Shown here piece after piece: positions 17,622 through 25,523 of a stretch of 64,000 nucleotides of DNA (the first letter of the stretch is position 1; every line of letters begins with the position of its first letter). Both the position numbers and the translations under genes were made by a program. Location: positions 1-64,000 of the forward strand of contig NZ_MVHF01000025.1 of the NCBI RefSeq assembly GCF_002086485.1. Direction: 5' to 3'. Under the pieces are notes generated by a model that saw only the letters and a list, made by a program, of their open reading frames with translations, was not told the origin of the DNA and searched no databases. The stretch is from Mycobacterium aquaticum. GTDB taxonomy: Bacteria > Actinomycetota > Actinomycetes > Mycobacteriales > Mycobacteriaceae.

Positions 17622-17884
17622 CCATGACGTCGATACAACGCGGCCGGATGCCGGCGGGGTGGGATGCCGAGGGGTTGTCCGACGAATACGAGTGGGTGCC
17701 GCTGCGGCTGCCGCCGGACGTGACCAGGCTCAGCGCCTCCATCCGGCTGTCCATCGAAGCGGAATACCGCGGCTGGGAACTGACCCGGGTGCGGGCCTAT
17801 ACAGACGGGAGTCGACGGGTGCTATTGCGCCGCAGGAAGACCGCCGCCACCACGCCGGGCACACCGGATCAGCCGACGCCGTGA
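17618..17884 (+). CDS. DUF5703 family protein
   Basis: 88-residue actinobacterial protein with the signature EYEWVPLRLPPDVTR and AEYRGWELTRVRAYTDGSRR. Its ATG overlaps the lppL stop, and its stop overlaps the pyrD GTG, so the three are translationally coupled. The family is regularly found just before pyrD; function is unknown. Confidence 0.85.
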   Translation: MTMTSIQRGRMPAGWDAEGLSDEYEWVPLRLPPDVTRLSASIRLSIEAEYRGWELTRVRAYTDGSRRVLLRRRKTAATTPGTPDQPTP

Positions 17885-18957
17885 TCTACAGCGCGCTGCG
17901 GCGGGCACTCTTCCTGGTGCCGCCCGAACGGATCCATGTCTGGGTGTTCGCGCTGTTGCGCATCGCATCGGGCCCGGCGGCGTTTCGGCGCGCGCTGAGC
18001 CGCTGGTTGGCGCCTTCGGATCCGGTGCTGGCCAGCACGGTGTTCGGGGTCCGGTTCCCCGGCCCGATGGGCCTGGCCGCCGGGTTCGACAAGGACGGCC
18101 GCGGACTGGCCACCTGGGGCGCGCTGGGTTTCGGGTACGCCGAGGTGGGCACCGTGACCGCGGCGGCCCAGCCGGGCAATCCGCAGCCGCGCCTGTTCCG
18201 CCTGCCCGAGGACCGCGCTCTGCTCAACCGCATGGGCTTCAACAACGAGGGCGCCGGCGCATTGGCGGCGCGTCTGTCACGACACACCCCCGACGTGCCG
18301 ATCGGGGTGAACATCGGCAAGACGAAAGTGACCCCGGCCGAGCGCGCGGTCGAGGACTACGCGCAGAGTGCGCGACAGCTGGGCAACCTGGCCGCCTACG
18401 TGGTGGTCAACGTCAGCTCCCCCAACACTCCCGGACTGCGCGACCTGCAGGCGGTGGCCTCACTGCGACCGATCCTTGCCGCGGTCAAGGCGGAGACCAC
18501 CAAGCCGGTGCTCGTCAAGATCGCGCCCGACCTCTCCGATGCCGATATCGATGAAATCGCCGATCTGGCAGTCGAATTGGGCCTCGCCGGAATCGTGGCG
18601 ACCAACACCACGATCTCGCGTGACGCGTTGGCCACCCCCGGCGTCGACGACCTCGGCGCGGGCGGCATTTCCGGGCCGCCGGTGGCCCGCCGTTCGGCTG
18701 AAGTCCTGCGCCGGCTGTACCGCAGGGTGGGCGACAAGCTGGTGTTGATCAGCGTGGGCGGTATCGAGACCGCCGACGACGCCTGGGACCGGATCACCTC
18801 CGGGGCCACACTGCTGCAGGGCTACACCGGGTTCATCTACGGCGGCGGTTTGTGGGCCAAGCAGATTCACGACGGCATCGCCGAACGCCTGCACGCGGGC
18901 GGGTTCGCGTCGCTCAGTGACGCGGTGGGCTCGGCCATCTCCCGCGAGCAGACATAA
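17881..18957 (+). CDS. pyrD: Dihydroorotate dehydrogenase (quinone), class 2
   Basis: 358-residue FMN enzyme that oxidises dihydroorotate to orotate in pyrimidine synthesis, passing electrons to the quinone pool. The N-terminal helix (YSALRRALFLVPPERIHVWVF) is the membrane-association domain of class 2 enzymes. Core motifs are GLAAGFDKDGRGLATWGALGF, the active-site loop VVVNVSSPNTPGLR (catalytic Ser) and the FMN-phosphate loop ISVGGIETADDA. The start is GTG 17881, overlapping the DUF5703 stop. Confidence 0.95.
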   Translation: MIYSALRRALFLVPPERIHVWVFALLRIASGPAAFRRALSRWLAPSDPVLASTVFGVRFPGPMGLAAGFDKDGRGLATWGALGFGYAEVGTVTAAAQPGNPQPRLFRLPEDRALLNRMGFNNEGAGALAARLSRHTPDVPIGVNIGKTKVTPAERAVEDYAQSARQLGNLAAYVVVNVSSPNTPGLRDLQAVASLRPILAAVKAETTKPVLVKIAPDLSDADIDEIADLAVELGLAGIVATNTTISRDALATPGVDDLGAGGISGPPVARRSAEVLRRLYRRVGDKLVLISVGGIETADDAWDRITSGATLLQGYTGFIYGGGLWAKQIHDGIAERLHAGGFASLSDAVGSAISREQT

Positions 18958-18991
18958 ACCTGCCCCAAAACGCGGGTTTTGAGGCAGGTTT
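18956..18991. terminator. Bidirectional terminator between pyrD and the PEBP gene
   Basis: AAACCTGCC (18956-18964) pairs with GGCAGGTTT (18983-18991), and CAAAAC with GTTTTG inside it, separated by a single C/A mismatch, around loop GCGG. The A-rich and T-rich ends allow function in both directions between convergent genes. Confidence 0.75.
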
Positions 18992-19018
18992 GCGTCTGCT
19001 CGCCGAAAGAAAAGTGGG

Positions 19019-19543
19019 CTACTTCTGCTCGTAGGTGCCGTGGATGACGGCGCGGGCGATGGCCTGGCTGAACAAGTTGAAGCCGAGGTAGGCCGGGGTG
19101 GCACCGTCGGGCAGCTCGAGAGATTCGACGGGCAGCGCGTGCACGGCGATGTAGTAGCGGTGCGGGCCGTGTCCGGCCGGCGGGGCCGCACCCAGGAAGC
19201 GCTTGAGGCCCGCGTCGTTGGTCAGCGTGACCGCGCCACCGGGCAGCGGGTCGCCGTTGCCTGCATCGGCGGGCAGCGACGTGACACTCGCAGGCAGATC
19301 AGCGACCGCCCAGTGCCAGAAGCCCGACCCCGTCGGCGCGTCGGGGTCGTACATCGTCACCGCGAAGCTCTTGGTCTCAGCCGGGAATCCCGACCAGCTC
19401 AGCTGCGGCGACACATCGGAACCGCCCGCGCCCATGATGCCGCTGACCTGGTCTTTGCCCAGCGGCTGCCCGTCGGTCACCGACTCCGAGGTCAGCGTGA
19501 AGGTCGGCAGCTGTGGCAGGTTGTCGTACGGGGAATTGCTCAT
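19019..19543 (-). CDS. PEBP/YbhB-family protein (TB18.6, Rv2140c-like)
   Basis: 174-residue phosphatidylethanolamine-binding-protein fold. It has DVSPQLSWSG, the anion-pocket signature VTMYDPDAPTGSGFWHW, and GPHRYYIAVHAL. No signal peptide, so cytosolic. AAAGGG precedes the start. It follows the M20 peptidase gene by 9 bp in one leftward operon, as Rv2141c-Rv2140c. Ligand and role are not known from sequence. Confidence 0.9.
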   Translation of the reverse strand: MSNSPYDNLPQLPTFTLTSESVTDGQPLGKDQVSGIMGAGGSDVSPQLSWSGFPAETKSFAVTMYDPDAPTGSGFWHWAVADLPASVTSLPADAGNGDPLPGGAVTLTNDAGLKRFLGAAPPAGHGPHRYYIAVHALPVESLELPDGATPAYLGFNLFSQAIARAVIHGTYEQK

Positions 19544-19552
19544 GGTGCCCTT

Positions 19553-20896
19553 TCAGCAGTGCGTCAAGAAATGTTCGAGGACCTTCGCGCCGAACTGTAA
19601 TGCGTCGACGGGTACCCGCTCGTCCACCCCGTGGAACAGCGCAGCGAAGTCCAACTCCGGCGGCAGCTTCAGCGGGGCGAAGCCGAAGCAGCGAATACCC
19701 AACCGCTGGAACGATTTTGCGTCCGTGCCTCCGGAGAGCATGTACGGCACGATGCGCGCGTCAGGATCCACCGCCAGCAGCGCGGCATTCATCGCGTCGA
19801 CCAGATCGCCGTCGAACGTGGTTTGGTACGACGGCAGATCACGTTCCCAGCTGCGGGTGACGTCCGGACCGATGAGCTCGTCGATCTCCCGCTCGAACGC
19901 CGCCTTGCGGCCCGGAAGCACGCGGCAGTCGACGACCGCCTCGGCCGTCGCCGGGATGACGTTGGCCTTGTAGCCGGCCTTCAGCATCGTGGGGTTGGCG
20001 GTGTCGCGCAGGGTGGCCGACACGATGCGCGCCACCCCACCGAGCTTCTCGATCGCCAGGTCGAGGTCCGGGGAGTCGACATCGAACTCGTAGCCCGTCT
20101 CCTCGGAGACCGCCGTCAGGAACTGCTCCACCGCTTCGTTGAGGACCAGCGGGAAGCGGTGCCGGCCCAGACGGTCGACCGCGCCTGCGATGGCCGTCAC
20201 GGCGTTGTCGTCGTGCACCATCGAGCCGTGCCCGGCGCGGCCCCTTGCCGTCAACCGCATCCAGGACAGCCCCTTCTCGGCTGTCTCGATGAGGTAGAGC
20301 CGACGCTCACCACCGTCCTTGCGGGGAACGGTCAACGAGAATCCACCGACCTCGCCGATCGCCTCTGTGACCCCGGCGAACAGATCGGGCCGGTTGTCCA
20401 CCAGCCAGTTCGCGCCGTAGGTGCCGCCGTGTTCCTCGTCGGAGACGAACGCAAACACCAGGTCGCGGGGCGGCACGATGCCGGCCCGCTTGAAGTGCCG
20501 GGCCACCGCGATCATCATCCCGACCATGTCCTTCATGTCGACCGCGCCACGGCCCCAGACATAGCCGTCTTTGATCGCACCGGAGAACGGGTGCACGCTC
20601 CAGTCGGCAGGCTCGGCGGGCACCACGTCGAGGTGCCCGTGGATCATCAGCGCCCCGCGCTGCGGGTCGGCACCGGGCAGGCGCGCGAACACATTGCCCC
20701 GGCCGGGCGCACCGGCTTCGACGTATTCAGTGGTGTAGCCGACCTCGCGAAGCCGGTCGGCGACCCACTCGGCACAGTCAGCCTCGCCTTTGGTCGTGGC
20801 GGGGTCGCCGGTGTTGGAGGTATCGAACCTGATCAGAGCGCTGACGATGTCGACCACTTCGTCCACGCTGCCCACGGGGTCAGTCACAGTCACCAT
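19553..20896 (-). CDS. M20-family metallopeptidase / dipeptidase (Rv2141c-like)
   Basis: 447-residue zinc aminoacylase/peptidase. Metal-site motifs are MIHGHLDVVPAE (His, Asp), WGRGAVDMKD and VSDEEHGG with the catalytic Glu pair; a dimerisation domain sits mid-protein. ATG 20896 is preferred over the frame opening 13 codons earlier. It may cleave dipeptides or N-acyl amino acids. It is divergent from tRNA-Leu and marks the last gene of the left-hand conserved block. Confidence 0.88.
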   Translation of the reverse strand: MVTVTDPVGSVDEVVDIVSALIRFDTSNTGDPATTKGEADCAEWVADRLREVGYTTEYVEAGAPGRGNVFARLPGADPQRGALMIHGHLDVVPAEPADWSVHPFSGAIKDGYVWGRGAVDMKDMVGMMIAVARHFKRAGIVPPRDLVFAFVSDEEHGGTYGANWLVDNRPDLFAGVTEAIGEVGGFSLTVPRKDGGERRLYLIETAEKGLSWMRLTARGRAGHGSMVHDDNAVTAIAGAVDRLGRHRFPLVLNEAVEQFLTAVSEETGYEFDVDSPDLDLAIEKLGGVARIVSATLRDTANPTMLKAGYKANVIPATAEAVVDCRVLPGRKAAFEREIDELIGPDVTRSWERDLPSYQTTFDGDLVDAMNAALLAVDPDARIVPYMLSGGTDAKSFQRLGIRCFGFAPLKLPPELDFAALFHGVDERVPVDALQFGAKVLEHFLTHC

Positions 20897-21013
20897 TCGT
20901 ACCACTGCAGGCACCATCGCGCGGCGGGCCGACACGGCGCGCTCGCACCGACCGGTTTGGGACCTGGGCCCTCAATCCGTTAGCCTTAGGCGCCCAACCG
21001 ATGAGGTTGGCAA

Positions 21014-21099
21014 GTCCGAGTGGCGGAATGGCAGACGCGCTAGCTTGAGGTGCTAGTGCCCTATTAACGGGCGTGGGGGTTCAAGTCCCCCCTCGGACA
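21014..21099 (+). tRNA. tRNA-Leu (GAG anticodon)
   Basis: Complete class II tRNA. Acceptor GTCCGAG pairs with CTCGGAC and discriminator A is at 21099. The anticodon stem CTAGC/GCTAG encloses loop TTGAGGT, giving anticodon GAG. There is a long variable arm and a T-arm GGGGG TTCAAGT CCCCC. CCA is not encoded. An IS481-type element begins three bases after the gene, cutting it off from the T-tailed hairpin that now lies at 22453. Confidence 0.97.
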
Positions 21100-21102
21100 C
21101 AC
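21088..21102 (+). repeat. Left copy of 15-bp target-site duplication
   Basis: CCCCCTCGGACACAC, the 3' end of tRNA-Leu plus three bases, recurs at 22421-22435 on the far side of the insertion element. Confidence 0.85.
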
Positions 21103-21153
21103 TGTGATGAGTCGGGTCATGGGTTACACATGAGTCGCGTCATCGGTTACAGA

Positions 21154-22323
21154 TCACCCCGGCCTTTTGGTCGGGGTTTTTTGTTGGTTGGGCCAGTAGT
21201 TGCGGTCGGGGTTGATGTGGTGGCCGGCGATGAGGTGGTAGCCGGTTTTGCTGATGACGGTGACGGTGGTGGTGGTGACGAGGATGAGCACCGGGGTGTG
21301 GGCGTGGCGGCGTCCGATGCCCAGGTGGTGCAGGCGGCTGCCGTGCCGGAGGGTGAGTTTGCCGAATTGGTCGACGGTGTCGTGGCGGATGCGGAAGTGT
21401 TCGGTCATGCCGGTGGGGGTGGCTTTGGGGCGGCCGGCGTAGGCCTGCGCCGGGGTGGTGTGCGCGGGCAGGGCCCGGTGGGTGCGTTCGGTGTTGTAGA
21501 TGGCGGTGAACTCATCGAGCAGCTGTTGCAGGTCGGCCAGGGTTGCTGGGCGGGGGCGTGCGGCGAGCCAGCGTTTGAGGGTTTGGTGGAAGCGTTCGAT
21601 TTTGCCTTGGGTTTGTGGGTGTGCGGGTCGTCCGTTCTTTTGTGTGATGCCCAGGGTGGCGATGAGTCGTTCGAAGTCGTTGTGGCCGTGGGTGAATCGT
21701 GAGGTATAGACCGATCCGTTGTCGGTCAGCGTGGATGCCGGCGGACCGTAGCGCTCGATGAGGGCGGTGAAACTGGCCACGATATCGGGTCCGGTGACGC
21801 GGGCAAATGCGGTGCAGTACAGCAGGTATCGGGAGTGGTCATCGAGCCAGTTGAGGATCTCGACGTCGGTGCCGTCGGCCAGGGTCCAGTGGGTGAAGTC
21901 CGATTGCCAGCACTCATTGGGCTGGTCAGCGGCGAAGCGGTGATAGGAGCTGCGGGGCCGTTTGTGTGGTTGTGCGGTGATCAGACCGTGGTGGTGCAGG
22001 ATGCGCCGGATGGTGGAGGTCGACGGGGTGGGCAGGCCGTGTTTGGTGAGGTGTTCTTGCAGGGTGAGCGGCCCGGCGTCCAGGCCGTCGGCGGTCAGTT
22101 GTTCACGCAGCAGCACGATCGCGGCGATGACCTCGTCGCTGACGGCGTGGGGGTTGCTGGCGGGGCGTCGCGAGCGCGGATCAACGGCGTCTAATCCACC
22201 GTCGCGGAAGCGGTCCAGTAGTCGGTAGATGTGTTGACGGGACAGCCCGTAGGTGCGGGCCGCCGCGCTGACCGACAGATGACCGGAGACGATTTCCAAC
22301 ACGACCACACGGGCTTTCGACAT
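21154..22323 (-). CDS. IS481-family transposase
   Basis: 389 residues. An N-terminal helix-turn-helix (LSVSAAARTYGLSRQHIYRLL) is followed by an rve integrase core with catalytic Asp142 (SDFTHW), Asp201 (LTDNGS) and Glu243 (GKIERFH). ATG 22323 directly follows the right-end repeats. No frameshift or stop is seen, so an active enzyme is plausible. Confidence 0.93.
   Translation of the reverse strand: MSKARVVVLEIVSGHLSVSAAARTYGLSRQHIYRLLDRFRDGGLDAVDPRSRRPASNPHAVSDEVIAAIVLLREQLTADGLDAGPLTLQEHLTKHGLPTPSTSTIRRILHHHGLITAQPHKRPRSSYHRFAADQPNECWQSDFTHWTLADGTDVEILNWLDDHSRYLLYCTAFARVTGPDIVASFTALIERYGPPASTLTDNGSVYTSRFTHGHNDFERLIATLGITQKNGRPAHPQTQGKIERFHQTLKRWLAARPRPATLADLQQLLDEFTAIYNTERTHRALPAHTTPAQAYAGRPKATPTGMTEHFRIRHDTVDQFGKLTLRHGSRLHHLGIGRRHAHTPVLILVTTTTVTVISKTGYHLIAGHHINPDRNYWPNQQKTPTKRPG
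21157..21182 (+). terminator. Intrinsic terminator inside the 3' end of the transposase gene
   Basis: CCCCGGCC, loop TTTT, then GGTCGGGG (one G-U pair) and six Ts on the plus strand. It faces transcripts entering the element from tRNA-Leu and may replace the tRNA's own terminator, now displaced to 22453-22477. Confidence 0.7.
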
Positions 22324-22420
22324 GAGCCAGGACTGTCACCTATGACGCGACTCATCTGGCGTTGCTCCAGGTGTCACCCATGTCGCGACTCATGTGTCAC
22401 CTATGTCGTGAACTCACACA

Positions 22421-22435
22421 CCCCCTCGGACACAC
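22421..22435 (+). repeat. Right copy of 15-bp target-site duplication
   Basis: CCCCCTCGGACACAC identical to 21088-21102. This copy is a tRNA-Leu 3'-end fragment left by the insertion. Confidence 0.85.
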
Positions 22436-22450
22436 AACAGATCGACAGAT

Positions 22451-22514
22451 AACCCCGGCCCCTGGCCGGGGTTTTTTGTAGGTGGTGCCAGTAGTTGCGG
22501 TCGGGGTTCATGTG
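22451..22514 (-). mobile_element. Remnant of a related IS481 transposase 3' end, with terminator
   Basis: Closely matches 21155-21218 inside the intact IS, including 22 identical bases (22487-22508 versus 21192-21213). It holds a perfect intrinsic terminator at 22453-22477 (CCCCGGCC, loop CCT, GGCCGGGG, T6). It appears to be the tail of a second, decayed family member next to the same tRNA. Confidence 0.7.
22453..22477 (+). terminator. Rho-independent terminator
   Basis: Eight-base perfect GC stem, three-base loop and a run of six Ts. It probably served tRNA-Leu before the IS inserted between them. Confidence 0.8.
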
Positions 22515-22805
22515 TCGGGACCGGGCTGCCGACGCCATGGAGCTGAACACCAACGCCAGCTGCGCCAGAGCCCACTTATGACATTAAAAACCTTCCGCCG
22601 CAACAGTTTCGAATGCCGCTAAGACGGAGTGCCACCACCCGCCATGACGTCGATCTTCTCGGCGTCGCCAGCACCGCCGACGAATCGGTGGACCGACCCG
22701 TTGCGCTTGCGCAGGTCAATCGCTCGGGTCGTCGTCGCCACACTCAATAGTGTTCTGTACAAATCGCGGCTCAGCGAATGTACAGTTCAGAAGGTGGAGG
22801 TATCT
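22515..22805. other. Non-coding gap before vapB with candidate operator
   Basis: No convincing gene. TGTACA occurs at 22756-22761 and 22779-22784. With flanks the two form an inverted repeat (GTTCTGTACA ... TGTACAGTTC) just upstream of the antitoxin start, the usual place for VapBC autoregulation. The remainder, 22515-22750, shows nothing recognisable. Confidence 0.45.
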
Positions 22806-23054
22806 GTGACGGAGTTGCGCGCACACCTCAGCGACTGGCTCGATCGGGCTCGGGCTGGTGCTGAAGTCGTCATCACTGACCGCGGGATTCCGGTTGCGCG
22901 ACTCGCCGCGCTGGACAGCGCAGGCACCCTGGAGCGTCTCACGGCCGAAGGCGTAATTGGTAAGGCCACCGCGCAGAGGCCCGTCGCCGCGGATCGGCCC
23001 GGCCCCCGGCCGCGACGACCCTTGTCTGACCGCGTCAGCGACCAGCGGCGCTGA
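22806..23054 (+). CDS. vapB: Antitoxin of VapBC module (Phd/YefM-type)
   Basis: 82 residues from GTG 22806, which has GGAGG five bases upstream. GTG 22794 would add MEVS and complete the first strand of the fold, so it is a real alternative. The sequence VTELRAHLSDWLDRARAGAEVVITDRGIPVARL is a classic Phd/VapB DNA-binding domain; the basic, proline-rich tail should bind and block the toxin. It ends 3 bp before vapC. Confidence 0.85.
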   Translation: MTELRAHLSDWLDRARAGAEVVITDRGIPVARLAALDSAGTLERLTAEGVIGKATAQRPVAADRPGPRPRRPLSDRVSDQRR

Positions 23055-23057
23055 CCG

Positions 23058-23492
23058 GTGCCGCTCGTCTACTTCGACGCCAGCGCATTCGTCAAACTTC
23101 TGACCACCGAGACAGGGAGTCCGCTCGCGTCCGCGCTGTGGGACGGCTGCGACGCCGCATTGTCCAGCCGCCTGGCCTACCCCGAAGTCCGCGCCGCACT
23201 CGCCGCAGCAGCCCGCAATCACGACCTCACCGAAGCCGAGCTCACCGAAGCCGAGCGTGACTGGGAAGACTTCTGGGCCGCTACCCGCCCAGTCGAACTC
23301 ACCGCGGCGGTTGAACAGCACGCCGGCCACCTGGCCCGAGCCCATGCCTTGGGCGGAGCCGACGCCGTTCATCTGGCCAGCGCGTTGGTTGTCGGCGAAC
23401 CCAACCTGATCCTCGCCGTTTGGGACCGGCGCCTGCACACCGGAGCCCGAGCTGCCGGATGCCGCGTCGCCCCCGCTCAACTCGATCCCTAG
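23058..23492 (+). CDS. vapC: VapC toxin, PIN-domain ribonuclease
   Basis: 144-residue PIN domain with the acidic active site Asp7 (VYFDASAFVKL), Glu43 (YPEVRAAL), Asp102 (GGADAVHLASAL) and Asp123 (AVWDRRLH). The start is GTG. Such toxins cut tRNA or rRNA when freed from VapB. The M. tuberculosis counterpart region carries a different toxin pair (Rv2142, ParDE-type), so this slot has taken up unrelated toxin-antitoxin genes. Confidence 0.9.
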   Translation: MPLVYFDASAFVKLLTTETGSPLASALWDGCDAALSSRLAYPEVRAALAAAARNHDLTEAELTEAERDWEDFWAATRPVELTAAVEQHAGHLARAHALGGADAVHLASALVVGEPNLILAVWDRRLHTGARAAGCRVAPAQLDP

Positions 23493-23729
23493 CCCGACTG
23501 CTCGTCATCACAGGCGGATCAGCCCCAGCCTCGTCGGGCATCTCTGACCAGTACGACGTTCGAAGTCGTTGTGGCCGTGGGTGAATCGGAACCATCGACG
23601 GTGATGTGGAATGCCGAACCCAAAGCACGCCAGCGCCCGCCGAAGCTTGACTCAATTCATGGCAATCAACCTGCCGCAGTGTGCTGAGCCGCGAATCGGC
23701 GGTCCTTCACCGGCGACGCGCAACGGACG
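23493..23729. other. Intergenic region with a second IS481 fragment
   Basis: Bases 23557-23588 are identical over 32 bp to 21668-21699 inside the IS481 transposase gene, in the same orientation. The rest holds no gene I can support. Together with 22451-22514 this brackets vapBC with pieces of one older element. Confidence 0.7.
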
Positions 23730-25379
23730 CTACTTGATGTTGTAGAACGATTTGACGTTCTCGTGCAGCTTCTTGTACATCTGCGGCGCCTCGTAGCGAT
23801 CAGTGATGACCTCGATATAGGCGCCGTTGTCGGCCTGGTCGGCTGTGGTGAGCGCGTCGTCGAGCTCGCCGCAACTGCTCACCCGCGCCACGAACCACCC
23901 GTGGCAGCCCAGCGCGTGCGGAAGTTCCGCATAGTTCCACGCCGCGATGTCGTTGTAGGCAAGTGCCATGTCTTTGCACAACATTCGCTCGCTCAGGTAG
24001 CCAGAGTTGTTGAGCACGAAGATGATCGGTCGCAGCCCATGGCGACCGAGCTGGCTGATCTCCTGTGCGGTCATCTGGTGCGAGCCCTCGCCGGTGATAA
24101 GGATCAGTCGCCGCTCTGGGGTAGCTTTGGCGGCGCCGAAAGTTGCCGGAGTCGCCCATCCGATCGACGCCCACAGCGTTTGGTTGTGAAATTCCGCTCC
24201 TTGCGGAAGTTGCGCCAATGCCAAGCCCAGCGATGACGTCCCGGTGTCGGTGATGATCACGTCATTGGGCCTGAAGAAGTGCGCCCAACGGGGATAGAGC
24301 TGGTCTGCCGTGATCGGGTCCTGGTCACCGCCGGCAACCGGCCCGAGCGGCTCCGGGCGGATGTCGGTGCGCTGCGCGCGTGTGCTGACGCCTTCTGACA
24401 GTTGCCTGAGAAGGTCGGCGATCTCGACATTGCGATACACCTTGGTGCCGACGGTGGTGCGGTGGTGGTCAATCGTGATGTTCTTGGACGAGTCAAGGCG
24501 GACGGTACCTCCGGCTGAGTTGCCGTCGGTCAGTTTGGCTCCGAGCATCATGACCACGTCACACGATTCGACGAAGGCGCGGACCGGTTCGCCCATCAGC
24601 CGGCCGACGTACATCCCGATGTAATTGGGGTGGTCTTCCCCGAGCACGGATTTGTCGGCGAACATCGTCGCAAACGGTAGCCCCGCGGCGTCGACGAACG
24701 CGGCTGCTGCACCTTGCAGACCGAGCCGCCGGAGCAGTATCCCCGGCAATACGCACGCTTGGCCGGCGTCATTCAGCGCGGCGGCCACAGCCTTGGTCGC
24801 CGCGGCCAGCGCCTCAGGATCACTCGTCGGGGCAACAACCGGTGGTGCGCTCTGTAGGACGGGCGCGCGGGAAACGTCGCTGGGAATGGCCAGGTACACC
24901 GGGCGTCGACGGTAGAGCGCCGCAGCGATGAGTCGTTCGGTCTCCGCGGCTGCGTTCTGCGGTGTCAGGATCGCGCTCGCGCACACGATCGACTCGGCCA
25001 TCCGGTGGAACAGGTCGAATTCCCCGTTGCCGAGCGTGTGGTGTACCAGCGCCCGCCCCTCCTGCGTCGGAAGGTTGGGTGCGCCCACCAGGTGGAAAAC
25101 CGCAAGGTGTTCGGCATAGGAGCCCGCAATCGCGCTCATCGCGGCCAGTTCGCCGACCCCGTAGGTGCTGCACACCGCCCCCACCCCGCGCATTCGCGCG
25201 TACCCGTCGGCGGCGTAACCGGCATTGAGCTCGTTGCAGCACCCGACCCAATTGATCGCCGGATGCTCGACGATCGCATCATTGACCGGAAACGCATAGT
25301 CACCGGCGACGCCGAAGACGTCGTCAATGCCGATCTCGTTGAGGCGCCGCAATACATACTGAATAACGGATTCGGCCAT
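23730..25379 (-). CDS. Thiamine-diphosphate 2-oxo-acid decarboxylase (pyruvate/indolepyruvate decarboxylase type)
   Basis: 549 residues. The signature residues of Zymomonas pyruvate decarboxylase are at equivalent positions: Asp27 (GVAGDYAFP), Glu50 (CCNELNAGY) and the His113-His114 pair (VHHTLGNGE). ThDP/Mg binding is by GEGSHQMTAQEISQLG ending in NNSGY, followed by an active-site Glu (SER). It should turn a 2-oxo acid into an aldehyde and CO2. Length and motifs fit indolepyruvate, phenylpyruvate or branched-chain decarboxylases; the substrate cannot be read. It lies downstream of the TetR gene on the same strand. Confidence 0.87.
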   Translation of the reverse strand: MAESVIQYVLRRLNEIGIDDVFGVAGDYAFPVNDAIVEHPAINWVGCCNELNAGYAADGYARMRGVGAVCSTYGVGELAAMSAIAGSYAEHLAVFHLVGAPNLPTQEGRALVHHTLGNGEFDLFHRMAESIVCASAILTPQNAAAETERLIAAALYRRRPVYLAIPSDVSRAPVLQSAPPVVAPTSDPEALAAATKAVAAALNDAGQACVLPGILLRRLGLQGAAAAFVDAAGLPFATMFADKSVLGEDHPNYIGMYVGRLMGEPVRAFVESCDVVMMLGAKLTDGNSAGGTVRLDSSKNITIDHHRTTVGTKVYRNVEIADLLRQLSEGVSTRAQRTDIRPEPLGPVAGGDQDPITADQLYPRWAHFFRPNDVIITDTGTSSLGLALAQLPQGAEFHNQTLWASIGWATPATFGAAKATPERRLILITGEGSHQMTAQEISQLGRHGLRPIIFVLNNSGYLSERMLCKDMALAYNDIAAWNYAELPHALGCHGWFVARVSSCGELDDALTTADQADNGAYIEVITDRYEAPQMYKKLHENVKSFYNIK

Positions 25380-25523
25380 GACGCACTCCGTAAGTGGTTG
25401 TCAATACGTTGTAGCGCTTTGGCCTCGATGAGATTCGCCAAATCCAAAGATCAGCGATCATCAGATCCGACACCGGCGCCGTATTCCGGCCGGCGGGTGG
25501 GTGGGCAGCCTTATCCCAACTCG

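Larger units (their letters stand above)
21103..22420 (-). mobile_element. IS481-family insertion sequence (about 1.32 kb)
   Basis: Bounded by imperfect inverted ends that begin TGTG and align without gaps for about 49 bases on either side, including ACACATGAGTCGCG. It is flanked by a 15-bp direct repeat. Both ends contain repeats of a TGAGTCGCGWCATNGGTKACA-like unit: two copies at the left end, three at the right, likely transposase sites. The single transposase gene looks intact, so the element may still be active. Confidence 0.88.

Noticed and set aside
21014..21099. Disruption of tRNA-Leu by the IS
   Set aside because: All arms and the discriminator base are intact; the element begins three bases after the gene.
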